Positions 30,407-38,922 of a stretch of 64,000 nucleotides of DNA are shown here, one piece after another. Numbering within the stretch: the stretch's first letter is position 1; each line of letters opens with the position of its first letter. The stretch comes from Haematobia irritans. Taxonomy: Eukaryota > Arthropoda > Insecta > Diptera > Muscidae. The notes beneath the pieces are model-generated. The model had not been told where the DNA came from and did no database searches. It saw only the letters and a program-made list of their open reading frames with translations. The DNA is taken from assembly GCF_050003625.1 (NCBI RefSeq), contig NC_134400.1, positions 47,977,096-48,041,095 of the forward strand, in the 5' to 3' direction. A program made the position numbers and the translations under genes.

Positions 30407-30737
30407 CACGCAAAGAAAAAAAAAACGTTTGGAAAACGTGTACCGAAAACGTTTTTCTTTTGTTAGAGTTTTTTGAATTGCTTCGAAAAGTATACACTTT
30501 TATCACCAAAAAAATTCGTTTGTTACAAAATTTTTATTTTTTCAATAGAAAAAGCTATTTTTGAACCAACAACACAGTCCATTTCGTTCATATCAAACAC
30601 AGTTCTTTTCTGACTTTAGGTCTTCAATAAGACACATTTTACAGTTCATAGTAAAAATTTAATATAGTAGAATGTAATGTTGAACATTTTTTCGGAATCT
30701 TCCAACCAGATCGGGAATATATGTAAAAACAAACTTT

Positions 30738-30809
30738 GGTCGAAGCAGGGATCGAACCCACGACCCTTGGCATGCACGTCGGACGTAGAAACCACTGCTC
30801 CACGGTGCC
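30738..30809 (-). other. tRNA-like module 2 in MITE copy 2
   Basis: Same as 19329-19400 with changes in the anticodon-like region (GTGCATGCC instead of TCTCATGCC). Box B GGTTCGATCCC and the T stem are kept; the acceptor stem is not. Confidence 0.7.
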
Positions 30810-30921
30810 CAACTAAATGTATTTTTCTGTTAAATAAATTTTGTTTAATCGGCTCGTGGGCGCCGCAAGCTATGCTATATAAATATAACTTATACGGGTA
30901 ATTGTCTATTGATGAAAATAA

Positions 30922-30993
30922 CGGCTACATAGCTCAGTGGATAATGTGTTGGCTTACAAATTGCATGGTCCGCGGTTCGATTTTCCGTCTAGG
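30922..30993 (+). other. tRNA-like module 1 in MITE copy 2
   Basis: ACATAGCTCAGTGGATAATG (box A) and CGGTTCGATTTT (box B, last base changed), with GGCTTACAAATTGCATGG between them. It is a diverged relative of 20451-20522. Confidence 0.7.
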
Positions 30994-31387
30994 CGAAAGG
31001 CGAAAAAAATTTAAAATTTATAAAATCGTACAATTTCTTCTACATTGTTTGTATTACAGAAAAAGGTGCTAATAACTAAAAAACTTCGTGGAAGTGAGAA
31101 AGATGTGAGGGAAAATGGAATTAGCTAGAAATTTTTTTTTTTTTGATGTAGTCTTTATGGAATTGTTTTTTACATCCTGGAAAAAAATAAACGTTTATCA
31201 CAAAAAGTATATACTTTTCTTCCAAATACACTTCCTTTCAACGAAAACCAAATGAGAAACGAACTTTGTTTGTCTAAAATTTCGTTTGGGAGGAAAGAAT
31301 TATTTTTTTCGCCCAAAACTACGGTTACAAGGCGCTGTCTGCACAACTAACTATATTATTGTGTTGATCGCTTACATCAGCCATAAA

Positions 31388-31823
31388 CAGAGAATGAAGC
31401 CGACCAATTTTTGGCGGCGGCGGCTGACTCTAAAGTTTTACCTCTGGCGGCGGCGGCGGCTTGACCATTGTCCATTCGGCGGCGCACAATGAACCATTAT
31501 AAAATCAATTTGAAGTTATTCGAATGGTAATGAGATTAGTTGTACAACCAATCTTACAATCAAATTTACATTTAGTTAAAATTTTCTGAGCTAAATATTT
31601 GCAAAAATGTTATAGCAGTTTGAAATTGATTGATTGTGGAGGGAAGGTTCAACATTTTGGCAAAAATACTACAATTATTATTATATTTTTCTCGATATTT
31701 TTGATTAATTGGCGGCTTAATTTGAGTCGATATGAGTCGACATATTCGGCGGCCGCGTCGACTGGCAAAAAATGGTCGGCGGCGACTGAAATCAGCGGCG
31801 CGACTCGGCGGCTTCATTCTCTG
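31388..31823. mobile_element. hAT-like MITE, CGG-rich, 8-bp duplication GCCATAAA
   Basis: Ends CAGAGAATGAAGCCG and, inverted, CAGAGAATGAAGCCG (15 of 15), flanked by GCCATAAA at 31380-31387 and 31824-31831. CA...TG ends with an 8-bp duplication are diagnostic of hAT. Both subterminal regions are packed with GGC/GCG triplets (GGCGGCGGCGGC near 31413 and 31455; GGTCGGCGGCGACTG near 31771), while the middle is A/T rich. Length 436 bp; no transposase. Confidence 0.9.
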
Positions 31824-31831
31824 GCCATAAA

Positions 31832-33090
31832 TCACACTAAAAAAACGAAAAATTTTGTAATACAAAATTTTTTTACAATGGTTAAAACAGTCTCTTTCGG
31901 TATAGTTTTCGGAATGACACTATTAATATAGTGGGATTTTTCGTAAAATTAAAAAACTGTTTGGAGATGAAAGAAACTTATTTCGATTTCACCATCGTAA
32001 AACGGGTAAATCGGTCAATATTTCCAGAAGGGAAACCCTATCATGTAATTCCTCATTCAAATTACGCTACCAAAATCCACTTAAACTAGATTTCAACTGT
32101 CATTTGCCTTATAAATAAAGGATTTAAAATCCACTCTTAATAGATTTCGAACCTAATGTGTATGATTTATAAATTTGGAATTAAAGTAACTATTTTAATA
32201 AAGGTTGGCATTTTCATATTTCATAAAAACATACTTGCAATAATTATGAAATTTTGAAATTATACAATTGCAAACGTGGGTTACCTAAGGTAAAATGTCC
32301 CGTTGTTTTTAAAGCTTTACTCAGTCTACACATCTATCGGAATGTTGGTTTACAGAAATATGACAATCATAAATTAGGAAGTGCAATCTTCTTTCTAACA
32401 ATTGGGAGCCCGTTAGAATCTGGGCTAGAACCAACGACAAGGCAGCTACTACTACTTGGTACCATTGTCGTTCACATTACGCTTCCAAAATTCGCTTTAA
32501 CTAGATTTCAACTGTCATTTGCCATATAGAACCCTCTATTATAGATTAAATATTGTAAAGAAAATTTCCCGGGAATTCCCGCACTTCATTCCCGGGAAAG
32601 CGGGAGCGAAAAATAGCACATTCCCGGGAATTCCCGGGATCCCGTTCGCTGGAAAAAACCCTAACCAGAAGTGAAACTCTCATTAGTTAGACGTTGCATT
32701 ACATTGCGATGAGACTAACTTATAATGACAATAACAAATTCTTCTCAGTAATTTGTGATGATTATTCTTAAAATGTAATGCAGTTGATCGATAATGGCTT
32801 AATAAAATGGAATAAATTATGGCATAATTAACTATAAATATCAACATAATTGAGCATGTACATTAAAATTTTGAAAAATTTTCCATGTATTTTATAATAA
32901 GGGTCCTTTAAAGTAATTCTACGTGAATTTTAATAATGGAGTAGTTTAATAATGGAATTAATTTGTTTAATGTTTAATGCAGCAATTCTTTCTAGGGAAT
33001 ATCCAAATTTAGATCTCTCCTAATGGACCAAATTTCGTTGTAAACGGCCCATGTGTTGTAATTTTTATTATTTTCATAAGGTTTAACCTA
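31832..33090. other. Non-coding DNA with a Sma I-type palindrome cluster
   Basis: No gene was recognised. A 57-bp segment (CCAAAATCCACTTAAACTAG ... TCATTTGCC) at about 32062-32118 recurs in direct orientation at 32471-32525. At 32566-32640 four TTCCCGGGAA-type palindromes lie close together, typical of subterminal regions of TIR elements, but no matching partner end was found. Confidence 0.5.
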
Positions 33091-34770
33091 CACTGAAAGA
33101 AAATATTGTGAGGACAACGATTTTTTGTTGCGATTTTTGCTTAGCACAGTAGACGCTTAACGTTTTTTGCTTGTGGATAAACTTTTTAGTAAAGTTAAGT
33201 GATTTAACTTAAAGATGGATATCTTTACATGAAAAACAATTTTGTTGGCCTAAGATCAACTTGGCTTTAATAATTCTAAAAAAACTCTTCAAAATTAATG
33301 GAATTGTCTTTAAATTTATTGACTTTTGGTATTTAGCAAAGCTAAATATGATTAAAAAATAGGAGATGTCTTTTAATATTTTATTTTAAAGTCGTTTTTA
33401 CTTGAAACATAGCATTTGAGTTATCGTTAAAAAGTTTCTAAAGGATAGCACATGAACAAATAGCGCAATCGCGAGCTATCGCTGTGGTCGGAAAAAGGTT
33501 ACGGTCACAGTTCGGTCCTCAAAATAATGCCAGATGTGCCTAACGTAGTGGATTACACTTTGGCGAGTCCACTTTTCGACAAAAAGTTTGAGACTCTAAT
33601 CCCCAACAGTGAGGCGTGGTGCACACAGACCCCGGGGAATAAAGAATATATAGATTTCTACACTGATGGCTCCAAATTGGATGGACAAGTGGGGTTCGGA
33701 GTATATTCTAATGATCTGGAACTTCGAATAGCGAAAAGATTAACTGATCACTGTAGTGTTTTTCAGGCTGAAATATAAGCAATAAGAGAAGTGGTGAATT
33801 GGCTGAGAAGTAATGTTCCAAAAAATGTGGGCATTAATATATACTCAGACAGTCAACCTGCAATAAAATCCTTGGACTCTGTGTTCCTCAACTCGAAAAC
33901 GGCCATCGACTGCCGCAAATCTCTCAATGAGATGGCTGAGCAGTACAATATTCACGTAATATGGGTGCCTGGCCATAGGAACATACCGGGGAACTGCGAA
34001 GCGGATGAGTTGGCAAGGCTAGGGACTACCTTACCTATTCCAGGGGAACTAGAATTTGTTGGTATGCCCCTAGCTGCCTGCAAGCTCATACTGCGTGAGA
34101 AGGCTGTTATGATGGCAAATGTTCGATGGGAGAATTGCAAGGGTTGTAACGACACCAAGCAAATATGGCCCCATTTCAACTTAAACCGCACACTAGATAT
34201 GCTAATGTTCTCGAGACGTCAGATACAGGAGTGATATCTGCTATAACGGGTCGCTGCCTGATAGGCGATTTTGCAAAAAACTATTGGCGCGAAGTATAAT
34301 GACTATTGAATGAGCTGTCGTGATGCGGAGGAAAAAGAATCAATTAAACACCTCTTGTGTGAGTGTCCTGCATTTTGTGTAAAGCGCAAGCAACTTTTAG
34401 GAGCATATACCTTCAGATTACTGGCGGATCTGGAAAACGTTAACTTAAGCAGTCTGCTAATGTTTTTGGAACAATCTGGTTGGTTCAGCGAAGAAAAATA
34501 ATCGAGAAGGTTCAGCGGTTAAAACTAGAAGTGCCCATATGTAATAGGTACTTTTAGTTAATATGGTATCACAATGGACTGAATAGTCTAAGTGAGCCTG
34601 AATCTTAATCGGGCTGCCACTTTAACCTAACCTAACCTAACCTAGTCGAAAAAATCGAAAAAGTTCAAATTCATCTCGTGTCAATTCTCCGTTTCTGTGG
34701 CTCGGATTCAAAACCAACATCATTAGTCTAAAGACGAGATCTTTGGAACCGGACAAGCCTTTTTTCAGTG
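33091..34770. mobile_element. CACTG MITE, copy 1, interrupted by LOA
   Basis: Ends CACTGAAAGAAAATATTGTG and (inverted) CACTGAAAAAAGGCTTGTCC with TA on both sides (33089-33090; 34771-34772). Outside the LOA insertion (33468-34645) it is about 0.5 kb and aligns with 46132-46760, including the terminal GGAACCGGACA box. It is non-coding. Confidence 0.75.
33468..34645 (+). mobile_element. LOA LINE, 5'-truncated copy (RNase H and tail)
   Basis: It starts inside ORF2 at GCGAGCTATCGCTGTGGTCG (protein RELSLWSEK) and runs to the CCTAA tail at 34622-34645. Protein pieces: MPDVPNVVDYTLASPLF ... YTDGSK ... FQAEI, a TAA at 33776-33778, NWLRSNVPKNVGINIYSDSQ ... GNCEADELARLG, and the C-terminal KHLLCECPAF zinc-like part. 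Frame changes occur near 34225-34300. 5' truncation is the usual outcome of LINE reverse transcription. It supplies the GAG codon that shows the stop in the longer copy is a mutation. Confidence 0.9.
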
Positions 34771-34859
34771 TAGAGAACTATGTTTTATATTATTCAAAAA
34801 CTATTCTGGTATGTTCGTATGTGTATACAATTATACTTAGGAAGTGTTTATTTTCGAGA

Positions 34860-35500
34860 TGTGATTACGAAAATTTCGTGTCACGCGCACACATCTAATA
34901 CGAATGCAAATTTTTCTTAGCATAGAAGACGCATTTCACTGATCTAAAGTTTTTTCCTTGTCCATAAGTCGATAAACTTTTCAATGAAGTCGTTTTGACC
35001 TTCTATTTAAGTGATTTGACTTAAAAGTGGGTATCATAATAGAGAGAACATTTTTATGGGGTAAGGTCAACTTGACTTTAATATGTCAGAACAATTCTTT
35101 AAAATTAATGAAATTGTCTTTAAATTTGTTGTCTTTTTGCATCTTGACCACAAAACAAAAAATCGTTCAAAAATAGGACATGTTTTTCGACACTTTATTT
35201 TAAATGCGTTTTGTACTTGAAACATATCATAATTTCAACTAGAAACCGAGCCTGAATTTGGAAAATAAAGTTGTTAACTCGTTTTTAAAGAAATTTGATA
35301 GCATATGAAGAAAAAAAAGCTGAGAAAGCGAAAAATTAAAATTAGCTTCCTGGAAGCAAGTACAGAAAACCCAAATTTAAAAGTGAATTGTGTCTTAAAA
35401 GTATCCTTACTTGAATTCTCCGCTTCTTTGGCTTGGAATCAATACGAAAATTTTTAAAGTAAAGACAAAATCTTTGGAACCGGGCATGCTTTTTTCAGTG
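34860..35500. mobile_element. CACTG MITE, copy 2 (left end replaced)
   Basis: From about 34880 it follows the family (AATGCAAATTTTTCTTAGCA, AGAAGACGCATTTCACTG) to the right end GGAACCGGGCATGCTTTTTT-CAGTG, followed by TA. The left terminus is not recognisable; TTTCGAGATGTGATTACG is unrelated to other copies. Confidence 0.7.
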
Positions 35501-36070
35501 TACAAGATTACCCGGTAATGAGAGTTTTTGCTGGGTAAGGATTCAAGAGTCCACAACATATTTCACATGCATCTCAGAGCCATGGATAGCTCTGGATCAT
35601 ATATTTCTTGTTTGCAAGAACCTACACATAATTAAAAACAAAAAAAAAAAAACGAAAAACTTAAATTTACTCGGAAAGTCACTAAACGTTTTAAAATGCT
35701 TTGATTAGGAAAACCAATTAAAATTGCAAAATTTTTGTTAATGAGTAGTCGTATGATCTTTGTGTGTACTAAAAAGTTGTTCATAATTTTATAGGCTACA
35801 TTTCTTACCTTGATTGCGTGCCAAAAGTCCATGCGCTGTAGTCGGAAAACCGAAAAAAACGGTGAAAAAAATGTCCTTTTTGTGACATTTTTGGGGATTT
35901 GAGCATGATGATGAAAGTTTTCCGACTTATATATTCAGCATTTTTGTTTGCTTAGTTAAGAGCTACAACTTTGCTGAAGGCTGCAATCGCACAATTGTTC
36001 AAGGTATTTATTTATATCCATTACTTTAAAGAGGTGGCGTGGCCCGCCCATTTTTTTTAAATCCATTTTT
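35501..36070. other. No gene recognised
   Basis: Anonymous A/T-rich sequence; a short inverted match GGAAAACCGAAAAAAAC... was not extended. The T-tract at its right end is the insertion site of HLE-D. Confidence 0.4.
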
Positions 36071-36294
36071 ATACCCTAAACCACATAGTGGTCATGGTAT
36101 AATAACTTTGATCTGCCAAAAATGTGCCTACCAGAAATATTGATTTTAGACCCCATAAAATATATACCGATCGACTTAGAATCACCTCCTGAGACGATCT
36201 AGCGCTTGGTGTCCGTCTGTCCGTCCGCGCATGTATTTGGTGTTCGCAGGATTCCGGTCGCAACTATTAACCGATTTTGATGAAATTTGGTATA

Positions 36295-37559
36295 AAGGGT
36301 GATACGATCAAACTTTGGTCAAGGGAAAACGCGTGTAAATCGGTGAAATCGTTTATTTAAAAAATCAAATTAAATTTCTTTTTCAAGTTCAATTAGTATC
36401 AAATTCAGGGAAAATATTCAGTTAGGCTTTCGCTTTTCCAAATCCGAATTGCCACGCTTGACACCTGCCATCAGATTTTGTACAGCCACCTTCTTCGCCG
36501 CAGAAAGCCAGTTTGCCTTGAACTGCTGCTCGTCCTTAGCAGTTTTTTTGGTCTTCTTTAGGTTCCGCTTGACAATAGCCCAGTATTTCTCAATTGGGCG
36601 GAGCTCTGCCATGTTGGGAGGGTTCTTGTCCTTGGGAACCACCTGCACGATGTTGGCGGCGTACCACTCCATGGCCTTTTTACCGTAATGGCAAGATGCC
36701 AAATCCGGACAAAACAGTACGGAACAACCGTGTTTCTTCAGGAGAGGTAGCAGACGTTTATTCAAACACTCTTTCACGTAAAATTCTTGGTTGACAGTCC
36801 CGGAAGCTATGAAAATGCTGCTTTTCAAGCCACAGGTACAGATGGCTTGCCAAACCACATATTTTTTGGCGAACTTTGACAGTTTTATGTGCTTGAAAAT
36901 ATCTGCTACCTTTCCCCTTCCTTTTGCCGTATAAAACTCCTGTCCCGGAAGCTGCTTGTAGTTTCGTCCATTACCACGCAGTCAAACTTCGTCAGCATCG
37001 TCGTGTACAGCCTCCGGGATCGCGCTTTGGCCGTCGTATTTTGTTTATCATCGCGATTTGGAGTCACTACCTTCTTGTAAGTCGATAGTCCGGCTCGTTT
37101 TTTGGCTCGATGCACGGTTGTAGACGATACACCCAGCTTATTTGCGGCATCTCGGAGAGAGAGGTTAGGGTTTCGCTTGAAACTACCGGCAACTCTCTTT
37201 GTCGTCTCAGCGGCTCCCGGTTTTCGATTTCCCCCCAATCCAGACTTCCTGGCTGGCGACAAACGTTCCCCAAACACTTTAATTACATTTGTAACGGTTG
37301 ATTTGGAAACTTTTAGCGATTTTGCCAGCTTTGCGTGGGAGTAGCTCGGATTTTCGCGATGCGCGAGCAAAATTTTGATACGCTGCTCTTCTTGCTTGGA
37401 CGGCATTTTGACAACTGAAGAGTGAATTCCAAAATCAAAATAGGAGCAACATTCTACACACACACCTTCAAAATGAGGGATGTTCAGATTTTTGTTAAAT
37501 GCAAAATTGAAAGAAATACGTCAAGTTTATATTGACCAAATTTTGACCGTATCACCCTT
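36295..37559 (-). mobile_element. DD37E (ITmD37E-type) Tc1/mariner element
   Basis: The TIRs AAGGGTGATACGATCAAA and (inverted) AAGGGTGATACGGTCAAA match for about 28 bp and are flanked by TA (36293-36294; 37560-37561). Length 1265 bp fits a complete mariner-like element with one transposase gene on the minus strand. The gene is broken in the middle. Confidence 0.9.
36418..37406 (-). pseudogene. DD37E transposase, broken by a small deletion
   Basis: The start is MPSKQEEQRIKILL at 37406 (an upstream in-frame Met at 37463 is less likely). The first helix-turn-helix is around SYSHAKLAKSLKVSKSTVTN, the second around LSLRDAANKLGVSSTTVHRA, both DNA binding. The first catalytic aspartate is in DCVVMDET. 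Right after it a loss of about a dozen bases, not a multiple of three, shifts the frame into a stop at about 36906. In the other frame KQLPGQEFYTAKGRGKVADI continues to VWQAICTCG. The second aspartate is in LFCPDLASCHYG and the glutamate in ELRPIEKYW, 37 residues apart, as in mosquito ITmD37E elements. The protein is inactive. Confidence 0.88.
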
Positions 37560-37863
37560 TAATCTATATATGTTAGCCCGATTTTCCCAAATTTGGCCAA
37601 AGAACCCTTATTTTGTTTTCCGATCTTACTCAAAGTTGGCTAGAGCCAATCCTCTATAGTACTAACGGTATGTGCAAAATTTCATCGAAATCGGTTCAGA
37701 TGTAGATATAGCTCCCATATATGTATCGCCCGATTTTGAAAAATTTTCCCCTAATAACCTTATGTTTGACCATAGAGGCCACAAGGTAACCTTTTGTGGT
37801 ATTAATCAAACCGGCAAAATATTATGTAAATTGGTTCAGATTTACACATAGCTTCCATATATA

Positions 37864-38017
37864 CACGCAAAGAACAAAAAACGTTTGGAAAACGTGTACC
37901 GAAAACGTTTTTCTTTTGTTAGAGTTTTTTTTTATTTCTTCGAAAATTTTAAATTTTTATCACCAAAAAAAATTCGTTTGTTACAAAATTTTTATTTTTT
38001 CAATAAAAAAAGTTATT
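37864..38017 (+). mobile_element. tRNA-like MITE, copy 3 (left end only)
   Basis: CACGCAAAGAACAAAAAACG follows TATA and matches the first 150 bp of the copies at 18990 and 30407, up to CAATAAAAAAAGTTATTT. Then an AT minisatellite takes over. No tRNA-like module is included. Confidence 0.8.
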
Positions 38018-38235
38018 TTCTATAGAAAATTTTTTCAAAATATTATATCCATAAAAATTTTTCTCAAAATGTTATTTCTATGGAATTTTTTCTCAAAATT
38101 TCTATATTTATATAGAATTTATTACCAATTTTTATTTCTATAGAAAAATTTCTCTAAAAAATTTGTTTATAGAAACTTTTTCCAAAATTTTATTTCTATA
38201 GAGATTTAACAAAAAAATTACTATTTTTAGTAGAA
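38018..38235. repeat. About 30-bp AT-rich minisatellite in HLE-D
   Basis: Seven diverged units of the type TTTTATTTCTATAGAAAATTTT. The same repeat occurs in HLE-A elements (6405-6770, 11150-11490, 50480-50758, 62350-62685), always near the 3' end. Confidence 0.8.
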
Positions 38236-38662
38236 TTCTACCAACTGTGGCAACAGTGGTCGTAATACAAATTTATGTTATAGGTTATATACGTTGCATT
38301 TTCATGTTTTAAGACAATAAAGTACTTAGAACCATTTTTGTTTTGTAAAATTTGTTTAAATTTAACGAAAAATATTGTAGGCAAAATTGTTTTGGAATGT
38401 ATGGGAAAGTAGGGAACTTTTTTGTCCTTGTAGGGTAAACTGAAAATTTTCCCTGGCAACACTGACTATGAGCTATAGTCAGATTGAGATAAAGCACCCA
38501 TAAACATGTACCCCTTAATTTTCTCAAATATGCAACTGCGGTTTATCTCCCAGACCTATATCAATGTTACCCCATACATGCTTATGATTACTAATTCAGT
38601 AAGTGTGGTTTAGGGTATGATATAGTCGGCCCCGCCCGACTTTCTACTTTACTTACTTGTTT

Positions 38663-38922
38663 AATAATGGACTCAATATTAGTGGCATACTAACTCTGTA
38701 GGTTAAGAATCAACTATAGCTCCTAATATCAGACATTTCTGTTCAGATTGTGATAAAACTCCCATAACCATGTACCCCTCAATGTTCTTAAATATGAAAA
38801 TGCGGGTTTTCCCCAAACCTGTACCATTGATACCCCACAAACAATGTTTACTAATTCAGTAGAGGTGGTTTAGGGTATGATATAGTCGGCCCCGCCCGAG
38901 TTTCTACTTTACTGACTTGTTT
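38663..38922 (+). mobile_element. Extra HLE-D 3' end directly following HLE-D
   Basis: It repeats the last 250 bp of HLE-D with about 15 percent differences by eye: CATGTACCCCTCAATGTTCT, GGTGGTTTAGGGTATGATAT, hairpin stem GTCGG/CCGAG (one mismatch) and CTTTACTGACTTGTTT. It has no 5' end of its own. Confidence 0.75.

Larger units (their letters stand above)
30407..31312 (+). mobile_element. tRNA-like MITE, copy 2 (uninterrupted)
   Basis: It starts CACGCAAAGAAAAAAAAAAC and ends ...GGAAAGAATTATTTTTTTC, where the terminal GCGTG is worn to CGCCC. It is 0.9 kb, colinear with 18990-20842 minus the mariner, and gives the empty site for that mariner (GCTATGCTATATAAATATAA near 30870). It contains tRNA-like module 2 (minus, 30738-30809) and module 1 (plus, 30922-30993), placed back to back about 110 bp apart, and no protein-coding frame. 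Confidence 0.85.
36071..38662 (+). mobile_element. HLE-D: Helentron-like element holding a DD37E transposon
   Basis: 5' end ATACCCTAAACCACATAGTG; core ATATATACCGATCGACTTAG and GTCTGTCCGTCC microsatellite (36211-36228); about two diverged tandem units (37570-37860) with GATATAGCTCCCATATATG; a tRNA-like MITE fragment; an AT minisatellite; and the 3' end GTGGTTTAGGGTATGATATA, hairpin GTCGG/CCGAC, CTTTACTTACTTGTTT. GTGGTTTAGGGTAT is the inverse of the 5' ATACCCTAAACCAC (14 of 14), confirming matched ends. The DD37E insertion sits at 36295-37559. Confidence 0.8.

Noticed and set aside
31599..31931. 110-codon plus-strand ORF and opposing 97-codon ORF
   Set aside because: Both cross the CGG-rich hAT MITE (31388-31823) and its right flank; no conserved motif.
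37796..38143. 115-codon plus-strand ORF rich in F, I and K
   Set aside because: Translation of the tRNA-like MITE end and AT-rich minisatellite.
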